NCBI RefSeq assembly: GCF_029263155.1
Contig: NZ_JAJCYB010000052.1
Coordinates: forward strand, 1-54,991
Length of the DNA stretch: 54,991 bases
Source of the DNA: Pseudonocardia sp.
GTDB lineage: Bacteria; Actinomycetota; Actinomycetes; Mycobacteriales; Pseudonocardiaceae
Direction: 5' to 3'
Of this stretch, positions 7,566 to 15,789 are shown in pieces. Within the stretch, counting starts at the first letter, position 1. Each line of letters begins with the position of its first letter. The notes below the pieces were generated by a model. It had not been told where the DNA came from and made no database searches. It saw only the letters and a list, made by a program, of their open reading frames with translations. Made by a program: the position numbers and the translations under genes.

Positions 7566-8971
7566 GGCACCCGCCCCGAACCGCCCGCCGACGCCCGATG
7601 GCGATCGCACTCCGCGGAGATCGATCGACCCGCGTCGACACCCACATCGACGTCGACGCCGTCCCGGGAGCGGGCGAGGAAGCCCAGCATCTCGGCCCAC
7701 GACGTCCGGGCCGCTGCCGCGTTGTCGGCCGGGCGGCCACCGAAGTCGATGACCAGTCCGCGAACCGGTGACAGCCGTGTCGAGGGCGGGAGCGTGGGCA
7801 GCCCGTACGGGAAGCACACGAAGTGACCCGCGCCCGGACAGACGACGTGCCGGCTCCGATACGGATGACCGTGCCGGGCCAGCCGCCGCAGGACGGCCTC
7901 GGCGTACCGGACCGACGGCCACAGCCGATCGTCCGACCCGGAGATCAGCAGCACCGGACCGTTGATGCGTTCGACCTCGATCTCCGATGGCCCCACCTGC
8001 TCGCTGGTGTCGAGCATCCGTTCGAACATCGCCCGCTGCCGCATCGGCCGGCGCAGCAGCCAGCCGAGCACGAAGCCGAGGAACTGCGCGATCCCGTAGC
8101 GGCCGGGCACGAACGGAAGCGCCTCGCCGTCCAGCAGCCACGCGGGTTGCGTGAAATCGGTGTAGTCGCCGGTCAGCCCGGCCTGCCGGATGCTGCTCGG
8201 CGACCCGGCGACGACGGAGCCGACGAGCGGGCACATCGACGCCACCTGGAGCGCGAGCTCGGCGCCGCGCGAGAGCCCGACGACCGCGATCCGCTGATCG
8301 TCGACCTGCGGTTGCCCGGCGAGCCAGTGCACGGCGCGGCACACGTCGTGCAGCTCGATGCGATGGAGGTGCTGCGGCGTGTCCTCCGCCCCGAAGTAGG
8401 ACATCGACAGGACGGCAAAGCCGTGGCTCGCGAGCAGCGCCGCCGCGTGGTCGTGCTGGCCGCCGTCCGAGCCGCCGAGCAGCAGGACACCGGCCGCGGG
8501 TGCGGGTCCGGTCGGCGGGGTGAACAGGGTGCCGACGACACCGTGGCCCGGGTCGACCGGGGTGCCGACGACCCCCGGGTCGCAGAACGTCCTGACGAAG
8601 GACCGGGTGGCGACCGTGTCGCCGTCCACGATGACCTCCGCGGTCATCCGCAACGGGGCGGGTCGGCGCCGGGTGAAGAACAGCGGGCGCGGCGCACCCT
8701 CCGGATGCATCGCCCACAGCGGCCCCGTGGGGTCGACCCCGTCGTAGGTGCCCTCCACCGGGGCCTGTACGCCCACATCCACCGCTCCCGCCGCGTCCGC
8801 GACGTAGGTCGCGTGCGACACCCAGGTCTGTGCGGAGCCGTCGACCACGCTCACCCGGAGCACCACCGGCGAGCCGGGCCGGACCCCGTTCACGCTGATC
8901 GACACGGGCTCGTCGATCCGGCTCGACTCCGGCTGGACGACGACTGCCACGGGTCCCCCTTCGGCGGTCAC
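7553..8971 (-). CDS. Acyl-CoA thioesterase/BAAT-family alpha/beta hydrolase
   Basis: A 472-residue protein starting at a GTG that overlaps the protease stop (GTGA). Residues 1-135 form an Ig-like N-terminal domain typical of acyl-CoA thioester hydrolase / bile-acid-CoA:amino-acid acyltransferase proteins. From about 145 there is an alpha/beta hydrolase core with nucleophile motif GLSRGAE (Ser about 234), an acidic residue in SGSDDRLWPS and a His in GAGHFVCFP. Ser rather than Cys at the nucleophile favours hydrolysis over acyl transfer. A member of this family in a RiPP operon is unusual; it could hydrolyse, acylate or detoxify the product. It could also be a hitchhiking metabolic gene, but the overlaps on both sides argue against that. 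Confidence 0.82.
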   Translation of the reverse strand: MTAEGGPVAVVVQPESSRIDEPVSISVNGVRPGSPVVLRVSVVDGSAQTWVSHATYVADAAGAVDVGVQAPVEGTYDGVDPTGPLWAMHPEGAPRPLFFTRRRPAPLRMTAEVIVDGDTVATRSFVRTFCDPGVVGTPVDPGHGVVGTLFTPPTGPAPAAGVLLLGGSDGGQHDHAAALLASHGFAVLSMSYFGAEDTPQHLHRIELHDVCRAVHWLAGQPQVDDQRIAVVGLSRGAELALQVASMCPLVGSVVAGSPSSIRQAGLTGDYTDFTQPAWLLDGEALPFVPGRYGIAQFLGFVLGWLLRRPMRQRAMFERMLDTSEQVGPSEIEVERINGPVLLISGSDDRLWPSVRYAEAVLRRLARHGHPYRSRHVVCPGAGHFVCFPYGLPTLPPSTRLSPVRGLVIDFGGRPADNAAAARTSWAEMLGFLARSRDGVDVDVGVDAGRSISAECDRHRASAGGSGRVPCTW

Positions 8972-10275
8972 GCGCCGGCCGATCCCGTGCGAGTCCGCGC
9001 CACCGGGCCCGAGCCGGTCCCCGACGCCCGTCGTCTCGCCCGCCGCCTGCGGAGCAGCACCACCACCGTCGTGACCACCAGCGCCTCGCCGACCAGCACC
9101 GCAGCGGCCGCCCACGGCCCGAGTGCCGAGCTGAGCTGCACGAACCACATGGCGACGACCGCGCTGGCGAGCACGCACCCGAACACGACCGAGGAGACCC
9201 CGTAGGACGTGTACGCGATCCGGGCCCGGCGGGGGTACGCCGACAGATCCGCGTCGCGGCGGAGGAGCTGCCGGCAGTACGCGTAGCTGTCGGTCCTCAG
9301 GTTCGCCATGCCGAGCGCGTGGGTGAGCATGTGGTAGCCGTCGAGCTGGAGGAACGGGATCACGTTCAGCAACGCGGCGGCGGTCCCCATCAGCAGCACC
9401 GACGAGGCGAACACGTGCCAGCCCGAGGCGCCCGGCGTCAGCAGGTGGAGGACACCGAACGGCAGCAGGACCACGAGGCTGACGAACACGCCCGCGAAGG
9501 CCGTGGCGACCCGATGCCCGCGACGGTGGAAGAGCACCACGTCGTCGGCCTTGCAGTAGGGCGCCAGCAGGGGCATCCGCCACATCACACCGATCTCGGT
9601 CACCTGCCCGCCGAAGTGCTTGCAGGTGAGACCGTGTGCGATCTCGTGCAGCGCGAGACTGCCCCACAACGCGGCCAGCGCGAGCACCCCGAGCACCGGT
9701 GTGCGCCACAGCAGGCCCAGATCCGCGACCAGCTCGGGGATCCGGGTGAGGACCAGCGCCACCATCGCGGTGACGGCGAGACCCAGGGCCACGACCAGGG
9801 GTCGGGAGTACAGGAGGCGCACGCGTGGCTCGATCGCCGCCAGGAACCGGTCGGGGTCAACCAGCGGGAGGCGGGCGTAGAGCAGGGTCCGATGACCTCT
9901 CGATCCCGCGGCGACGGTCTCCGCCACCCCACGCAGCCCGTCCTCGTCCTCGGTGCCGACGAGCAGCATGCGGACGGCCAGCAGGTCGAGCAGCTGGCGC
10001 CACTGCGCCGCGCCCAGTTCGCGGCCGAACCGCTCGGCGTACTCGTCGCCGATGTCGGTCAGGGTGCGGGTGCCGTCGAGCCGGGAGAGCAGAAAACACT
10101 CCTTCGGTCCGACCTGGAAGAAGCTGCCCGTGCGCCGGTCCTTGACGTGGTGGACGACTCCGGCGCCTCGCATCGTCGCCGGGCCGATCACGATCTCGGG
10201 CCGGAGGCACGGGCGGGTCGTGGTGAGCAGCTCGTCGGCGCCGGACGGCGGGCGATCGGTGGGGGGCGCGCTCAC
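8968..10275 (-). CDS. M50-type membrane zinc metalloprotease with PqqD-like N-terminus
   Basis: A 435-residue protein. Residues about 25-105 resemble a PqqD-like RiPP recognition element, with FFQVGPKECFLLSRLDGTRT in the middle. The membrane part carries the zinc motif HEIAH (210-214) and the distal NVIPFLQLDGYH (about 304-315), which matches the N.P...LDG motif of site-2-type proteases. At least six hydrophobic spans are present, and the tail is Arg-rich. GTG 10275 overlaps the upstream stop (GTGA). The likely role is leader cleavage or another membrane-linked maturation step; the fused recognition domain supports action on a leader peptide. It could instead act in immunity, as some M50 proteins encoded in peptide clusters do. 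Confidence 0.85.
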   Translation of the reverse strand: MSAPPTDRPPSGADELLTTTRPCLRPEIVIGPATMRGAGVVHHVKDRRTGSFFQVGPKECFLLSRLDGTRTLTDIGDEYAERFGRELGAAQWRQLLDLLAVRMLLVGTEDEDGLRGVAETVAAGSRGHRTLLYARLPLVDPDRFLAAIEPRVRLLYSRPLVVALGLAVTAMVALVLTRIPELVADLGLLWRTPVLGVLALAALWGSLALHEIAHGLTCKHFGGQVTEIGVMWRMPLLAPYCKADDVVLFHRRGHRVATAFAGVFVSLVVLLPFGVLHLLTPGASGWHVFASSVLLMGTAAALLNVIPFLQLDGYHMLTHALGMANLRTDSYAYCRQLLRRDADLSAYPRRARIAYTSYGVSSVVFGCVLASAVVAMWFVQLSSALGPWAAAAVLVGEALVVTTVVVLLRRRRARRRASGTGSGPVARTRTGSAGA

Positions 10276-11387
10276 GGGACCATCGCCAGGTCGTCCTCGG
10301 CGACGCCGTGAACGTCCATCATCGACCGCTGCAGCAGGTGCGCGAGGTAGGCCTCGTCGTGGACACCGACGCCCAGCCGGTTGTTGGTCATGTGCAGGTA
10401 CCCGCTGAGCAGGATCCCGAGTGCGACGTCCGGATCCACGATGGGTTCCCTGGCCTCGGGGTCGGGGGTCCCGTCCTCCCCGCGGGTCCGGAAGACCAGC
10501 AGACCCCGCGTGCTCAGGTCGACCACCCGGTCACGCAGGTCGCGGCAGTGCTCGCTCCACTCACCCACGAACGCGGCGAGCTCGGACCGGTCGTCGTCGA
10601 GCACGGCCCGGGAGATCAGGGACACCCGCTCGCCGAGGGGACCGGCCACCTCGTCGTACCCCTGGTCGAACTGCTCGCGATGGTCCCCGAACGGGTCCGG
10701 GTAGGCCGTCCTCCAGAACTCGCTGTAGTAGTGGAAGAAGCGTGCCAGTGCGGCGCCGGTCGGCCGGAAGCTGAGTCCGATCACGACGGCCAGCTGGGCG
10801 CTGAGCCCGAACATGACGGTGCGGACGTGCACGTTCGCCGAGTCGAGCAACCGCAGGACCATGTCGCTGGACCGCTCGAAGTGCCACTCTGCGAGATCCA
10901 CACCGGCCGGGCCCCCGTACCGGTCGTACTCGGGTTCGTACGGCAGGCGGGAACAGGAGTTGTTCGGCTGGATCGGCATCCCGCCCTCGCCGTACCGACG
11001 TTCCCACTCCTCCTCGCCGTACTCCACGAGGAACATGTCGCGGTGGTACTCGTCGACCTGGTCGGTCTCGACCTCGAAGAGCGCCGGGCGTTCGGCGATG
11101 AACCGACCGATCGCCTCGCGTGCCGTGCGCTCGACCTCCTCGGCGAGCGAGGGGGACGCCGGGAGCAGGCGCAACCTGATGTGCGGCCCTTCCTGCCAGT
11201 AGCGGATGAAGAAGTACCGGGCGATCAACGAGCGCCGCCGCAGTTCCTCGACCAGCGGTCCGACGCAGTCGACGAGCAGCGGGTTCGGATTGCTGGAGTA
11301 GAAGACGTGCAGCGCTATCCAGTCCGATCCGACCGGGAACCCGTGACCGATCGGGCCGGGATCCATCGTGACGACCTCGCTCGTCAT
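10272..11387 (-). CDS. SpaB-C/thiopeptide-type elimination-domain protein
   Basis: A 371-residue protein of the 'thiopeptide-type bacteriocin biosynthesis' (SpaB C-terminal) family, recognised from WIALHVFYSSNPNPLL near the start, then ARYFFIRYWQEGPHIRLRLL, and YEPEYDRYGGP in the middle. Family members either eliminate glutamate from glutamylated Ser/Thr to give dehydroalanine or dehydrobutyrine (TbtC, GodG), or form the thiopeptide pyridine (TbtD). Only one such gene is present and it follows the glutamylation enzyme, so elimination is the more likely role. ATG 11387 overlaps the preceding stop (ATGA); the open frame extends upstream only as a shadow of the dehydratase. Confidence 0.9.
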   Translation of the reverse strand: MTSEVVTMDPGPIGHGFPVGSDWIALHVFYSSNPNPLLVDCVGPLVEELRRRSLIARYFFIRYWQEGPHIRLRLLPASPSLAEEVERTAREAIGRFIAERPALFEVETDQVDEYHRDMFLVEYGEEEWERRYGEGGMPIQPNNSCSRLPYEPEYDRYGGPAGVDLAEWHFERSSDMVLRLLDSANVHVRTVMFGLSAQLAVVIGLSFRPTGAALARFFHYYSEFWRTAYPDPFGDHREQFDQGYDEVAGPLGERVSLISRAVLDDDRSELAAFVGEWSEHCRDLRDRVVDLSTRGLLVFRTRGEDGTPDPEAREPIVDPDVALGILLSGYLHMTNNRLGVGVHDEAYLAHLLQRSMMDVHGVAEDDLAMVP

Positions 11388-14173
11388 GACCCGCTCCTCG
11401 TGATTCCGTCGATCTCGACCGTCAGCTCGGCCACGTGCGGCCGCCCGTCGGGGTCCAACCACAGCTGTTCGAGGTCGGGCAGCATCTCGGTGAAGACGAG
11501 TCGGTGGGTGGCCGACCTCACGGTGTTGTCCAGGAGCCCCAGTGACAGGAGACTGCCGAAGTCGACGTACTGGGGCTTCATCGTGCCGGCCATGGCCGGG
11601 CGGCCCCCGGGATCGGTGTTCCGGTCCTCCGCGTGCGCCACGTCGGGTGTGACGAACACCCGTTCCGGCAGGCCGTTCTCCGCCCGCCACCGCCTCCAGG
11701 CGAGCAGGTGCTCCGACTCGGAGCATCCGGGCGACCGGAGCGGCAGGTGGCGCGGATGGGTCTTCCAGAGCCGCCGCGTGAGCACGAGGTTCCGGTACCG
11801 CACGCGGGGGTGGCCGCCGATCAGGTCGTCGCCGAGAGGCCGATCGGTTCCGCTCCACAGGTCGATGCGCGCCATCGAGCTGTAGGAGAACCGCAGGAGC
11901 ATCTGTTGCGTCTCGGGCAGCGCCAGCGGCACGAGGAACCCGAGATACACCGGGATCACCTCGACGTCGAGCCGGCGCGAACGCAGGCGCAGCCGCCCTC
12001 CGTCGTCGACGATGACGAGGTCGTCGACGGCGATCTGCTCCTCGGCGGGCCGGAAACTGACATCGCCGGGGCAGACCAGCTCGAACGGCGTGACCACCGG
12101 GTGCAGGTTCAGGTTCGTCGTCTCGTAGCCGCCCTTCACCTCGGCCAGCACCGCTCCGGGAGGGCAGACACCGTCGAGCGTCGCACGCAGGCCGTCCACG
12201 AGGCCCGATCCCTCGCCGGCGGGACCCGCGCCGTCGGTGAAGCAGTGGGCGAAGCGGGAGAACTGCAGGGTCAGACCCGTGTAGGCGCGGTTGAGCACGG
12301 CGAACGGGTCGGTCCCGTCGCGGCCGAGCTGCAGGAAGTAGCAGTGCGGGTCGATGTCACCGGCCATGGCCGGCAGCTCGCTCGCCACGTCGTCGATGAA
12401 GGAGTCATCGAGCACGAGCTCGGTGTCGTCGGAGGGATGGTCGGCGTAGCGGCGGCGCATGTGGTCGACGACCGCGCTGCGGGCCCGGTCCAAGGCCCTC
12501 AACTCGGGTTGGTTGAGCCAGTTGACGTGCGGGACGTAGTCGTTGTTCGCGTCGAAGTCGGCCCGTTGCATCGACGAGCGCACGTACCGGTCGAAGAAGT
12601 CCTGATGGAACTCGTGCACGAACGTGACGACGTCGTCGCATCGCCCGCCGGAACCGTAGCGGGAACGGAAGTAACCGGCCATCACCAGTCGATGCGGGAG
12701 GGTCATGTCGAAGACCGGGAGGATCCGGGCCAGGCCCGTCAGCGCCGGATGCAGCAGCGCATCCCACTCCGCGCTGTCCGCCCGGGCGCCCGCGGGGAGG
12801 CTGACGTCCTCGTACAGGACCGTCCGGGGTACCGAGCTCGTCGCGGCACCGAGGTCGTCCTGCGTCTCCAGCAGGTCCAGCCGGATCGATTCGAGAAGCG
12901 TGCGACGGGACTCCAGCGGCGCCGAGCCGTACTCGGCCACCGCGTCGGCGACGGCGTCGAGACGGTCCGACAGCATCGTCGCCCAGGTGCGGTCGAGGTC
13001 CCTGACACCCGCACAGAACCGCCGCACCGGGTCGGGATGGTGGATGTCGACGTGCAGGGTCGGCGTGACGAGCAGGCCCAGCCGGAGCAGGTGCCCGAGG
13101 TAGGCCTCGACCTGATCAGGGTCACGACGCTCGGACGGTCCCGACACCAGCCGGTTCCTCAGGTCGGCGAACCGCAGGCGGACACCGGGCGCCAGAATGG
13201 CGAACACCTCGTGCAGAACGCCGCTGTTGGCGAGGTAGAAGAGGTTCTCCTGGACGGTGTCCATCGTCACCGCGGCGTCGTCGTCACCGCTGCGACGCTG
13301 CCGCCTGACGTAGCGGATGCGGCCGCGATGCTCCTGCCAGCCGCCGGTGATCTCCACCGGGATGTCCGCCCGGAGCGCCGGATCGGAGGTGAGGACCGCC
13401 GCGATGCGGGCCACCACCGCCAGGTTCAGGCGGGTGTGGGACCGCCACGGCGCGTCGCCGGTGTCCAGGGTGAGCAGCGACCCGACGCCGGGCTCGAACC
13501 GGCCCAGCCCCACCGGTGTGAAGTAGCTGAACGGGCTCGTCTTGCACGCCGTGCGGTACACGTACTCGAGTACGGAGCGCTCCATCCGGCGGGCGCGCTT
13601 GGACGGCGTGCTCCCGCTCGTGAGATACCCGCCGACGTGGCGATCGATCGACGGTGAGGCCAGCAGCAGGCCTCTGCGGATGTGCGGATGGTCGGCCAGG
13701 GCACGCAGGTGCGCCCGACCCGTGCCGAGCTCGTCGGCCACGACGTCGTCGCCGATCTCGACCTGCGACCGGTGGTCGCGACGTTCGCGCAGCCAGCTGC
13801 GGAGCAGCACGGACGTCGCCGCGGGCAGCACGTCGACCACCGCGTCCACCGAGGCGGGGTCCGGAACCCTGAGGTTGTAGACATGCCGCCGGATCTCGAG
13901 GAGCTTGCGGCGCGCCACCTCGTCGGTGAGCCCGCGCACCGCCGACTGCAGCAGGTCGGCGAGACGGTCCTTCTCGATGGTCAGTCGCCGCTCGGATCCC
14001 AGCACGCCCTCCGCCCAGGCCACCGACGCCGGTGATCGGAGCGGCGCCACCGCGTCCGCGGGCAGCCCGCCGAGCCGGAGCATGAAGAACGGCGGTCGGA
14101 TCCAGCGGGTGCCGGCCTCGGATGGTGTCCCGGTCGCCTGGAGGATCGCGCCGGGCCCGTGTCGTCCTGTCAC
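11384..14173 (-). CDS. LanB-type dehydratase, glutamylation subunit
   Basis: A 929-residue protein matching the N-terminal (glutamyl-transfer) part of class I lantibiotic dehydratases, as in stand-alone TbtB/GodF. It starts FMLRLGGLP-like (RPPFFMLRLGGLPADAV) and has SPFSYFTPVGLGRF (about 212), DVSLPAGA, and the C-terminal RVRYRNLVLTRRLWK. Such enzymes use glutamyl-tRNA to esterify Ser/Thr of a leader-bearing peptide before elimination. GTG 14173 is preceded by GGGAGA and lies 13 bases after the dehydrogenase stop. The stop overlaps the elimination gene. The substrate is inferred to be the four Ser/Thr-rich precursors. Confidence 0.93.
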   Translation of the reverse strand: MTGRHGPGAILQATGTPSEAGTRWIRPPFFMLRLGGLPADAVAPLRSPASVAWAEGVLGSERRLTIEKDRLADLLQSAVRGLTDEVARRKLLEIRRHVYNLRVPDPASVDAVVDVLPAATSVLLRSWLRERRDHRSQVEIGDDVVADELGTGRAHLRALADHPHIRRGLLLASPSIDRHVGGYLTSGSTPSKRARRMERSVLEYVYRTACKTSPFSYFTPVGLGRFEPGVGSLLTLDTGDAPWRSHTRLNLAVVARIAAVLTSDPALRADIPVEITGGWQEHRGRIRYVRRQRRSGDDDAAVTMDTVQENLFYLANSGVLHEVFAILAPGVRLRFADLRNRLVSGPSERRDPDQVEAYLGHLLRLGLLVTPTLHVDIHHPDPVRRFCAGVRDLDRTWATMLSDRLDAVADAVAEYGSAPLESRRTLLESIRLDLLETQDDLGAATSSVPRTVLYEDVSLPAGARADSAEWDALLHPALTGLARILPVFDMTLPHRLVMAGYFRSRYGSGGRCDDVVTFVHEFHQDFFDRYVRSSMQRADFDANNDYVPHVNWLNQPELRALDRARSAVVDHMRRRYADHPSDDTELVLDDSFIDDVASELPAMAGDIDPHCYFLQLGRDGTDPFAVLNRAYTGLTLQFSRFAHCFTDGAGPAGEGSGLVDGLRATLDGVCPPGAVLAEVKGGYETTNLNLHPVVTPFELVCPGDVSFRPAEEQIAVDDLVIVDDGGRLRLRSRRLDVEVIPVYLGFLVPLALPETQQMLLRFSYSSMARIDLWSGTDRPLGDDLIGGHPRVRYRNLVLTRRLWKTHPRHLPLRSPGCSESEHLLAWRRWRAENGLPERVFVTPDVAHAEDRNTDPGGRPAMAGTMKPQYVDFGSLLSLGLLDNTVRSATHRLVFTEMLPDLEQLWLDPDGRPHVAELTVEIDGITRSGS

Positions 14174-14186
14174 GTCATCGTCTCCC

Positions 14187-15776
14187 TCAGTCGAGCCGAA
14201 GATCGAACTCAGGCGCGCCGACGCGCTCGTTCCCGATCATGATCAGGAGCATCGGCCACTCGTCGGATTCGGCCAGTCCCAGCCGCTCGGCGATGGCGAC
14301 GTTGTCGAAGCCCAGCACTGCCCCACAACCGACGTCGGCCGCGGCCGCGGCGAGGTACACCGCCTGGGCCACGGCGCCCACCTCGGCGTTGAGCAGGCGG
14401 TAGCCGCGGTCCCCGATCGCCTCGATCACCGCCCGCGGCCGTCCGAGCACGGCGATCGTCGCGGCCGCCTGTTCGAGGTTGTAGTTGTTCAGAAAGTAGT
14501 TCCACTGGAGGAAGCGGCCGACGGCCCCGTGCTCCACAGCGCGGAACGAGCGGTCGACGTACTCGTACGTGCCCTCGACGAGGCCCGCGACATGGGTGGC
14601 GAAGACGACGCACCGGGTGAGTGTCTGGCCGGCCCCTTCGGTCGCCTCGGTCGACAGCCCACCGTTGGAAGCCGCATACCCGAGAACCCCCGCGAGCGTG
14701 GCCGAGGGGAGCTCCGGAGTGGCCGAGAAGGCGCCGAAGCTCGAACGTCGGCCACAGAGGGATCGCTCGACGTCGACGTCGAGCGACCCGCCATCCGGTA
14801 CCGGCACCGCGACCGGGTCGGCGGACGACCGGGGACGGGGCAGCGCCCTTTCGAGGCACGGCCCGGTCGGGACCGGGCCGGCGTCGTTCAGGCAGGCGCG
14901 CTGCACGGCCTGCACCGCCGGGAATCCGACCACATCCCTCGACCGTTCGGTCTCGATCCGCCGAACCCGCGCGCCCGACGGTCCCCCGCTCACACCGGGC
15001 GAACCCGTCGACACGGCCACTGGCATGGATGCGCCCTCCCAGCTCAGCGGCACGGCCGCGAGGACGCTCTCCCCGGTCCCGTCGAGTCCGAGCAGGTCGT
15101 TGAGCGCAGGCTCGTCGAACCACATCGCCGCATCGATCCGGCGCCCGGTCGCGCCTGCCCAGGTCCCCCAGGTACCCAGGAGGGTGCCGACGTCCATCGT
15201 CACGACGTGGTAGCTGAAGGAGTTGTACTTGAACGAGTTCTTCCAGATCTTCACGCTGACCAGCAGGTAGTGGTCGGCTCCCAGACCGGGGACCGCCGCC
15301 CGCACCTGGTCGGTGACGTCGCCGGCGAGGAGCCTGTTCAGGGCGTGGTGAGGATGGGAGTAGTGGTAGACGCCCGGGGCCAACGGTCCGCTGGGGCCCG
15401 CCACCCAGTAGACCTCCCCGGCGTAGAGGCCGCCGCCGGACGCCGTCCCGCGCGCCCACGACGCATGCTCGAACGAGATCAGCGCCGGACTGTCTTCGTT
15501 CCCGGTCAGCCGCATGCGGCGCGAGTGCAGGCCGTATGAGCGGTGCAGCATCGTCGAGAGGGAGTCCAGGTCGAACGCAGGACCCGCGCCGACCGGGAAC
15601 GGTTCGTCCGCCGTGCTCGGGTGCGCCGTCGGCTCCGGCAGCGGGATCCGGGTGGCACCGCGATAGAGCTTGGTCCGGTAGGGCCGGTCCGCCCACCTCG
15701 GCGAGTAGTCCGACGGCTCCATCGGCTCTCTGGCTCGACGCAGAACCGCTTCCACATAGTCGGCTGTGACGCTCAT
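14187..15776 (-). CDS. SagB-type azoline dehydrogenase, tandem nitroreductase domains
   Basis: A 529-residue flavoprotein expected to oxidise azolines to azoles with FMN. The first domain (about 65-255) has the FMN-site pattern ASGGGLYAGEVYWV and the catalytic Lys-Tyr pair in KNSFKYNSFSYHVV, diagnostic of TOMM dehydrogenases. A second nitroreductase-like domain (about 330-525) has CGRRSSFGAF and RGYRLLNAEVGAVAQAVYLA but no second KY pair, so one half may be structural. It is the only dehydrogenase in the locus and may serve both precursor types. It starts at ATG 15776, 13 bases after the YcaO stop. Confidence 0.92.
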   Translation of the reverse strand: MSVTADYVEAVLRRAREPMEPSDYSPRWADRPYRTKLYRGATRIPLPEPTAHPSTADEPFPVGAGPAFDLDSLSTMLHRSYGLHSRRMRLTGNEDSPALISFEHASWARGTASGGGLYAGEVYWVAGPSGPLAPGVYHYSHPHHALNRLLAGDVTDQVRAAVPGLGADHYLLVSVKIWKNSFKYNSFSYHVVTMDVGTLLGTWGTWAGATGRRIDAAMWFDEPALNDLLGLDGTGESVLAAVPLSWEGASMPVAVSTGSPGVSGGPSGARVRRIETERSRDVVGFPAVQAVQRACLNDAGPVPTGPCLERALPRPRSSADPVAVPVPDGGSLDVDVERSLCGRRSSFGAFSATPELPSATLAGVLGYAASNGGLSTEATEGAGQTLTRCVVFATHVAGLVEGTYEYVDRSFRAVEHGAVGRFLQWNYFLNNYNLEQAAATIAVLGRPRAVIEAIGDRGYRLLNAEVGAVAQAVYLAAAAADVGCGAVLGFDNVAIAERLGLAESDEWPMLLIMIGNERVGAPEFDLRLD

Positions 15777-15789
15777 CGACGGCTCCGGA

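Noticed and set aside
10272..11387. Thiopeptide pyridine synthase
   Set aside because: Family similarity alone cannot separate elimination from cyclisation; with a single copy after the glutamylation gene, elimination is the simpler reading.
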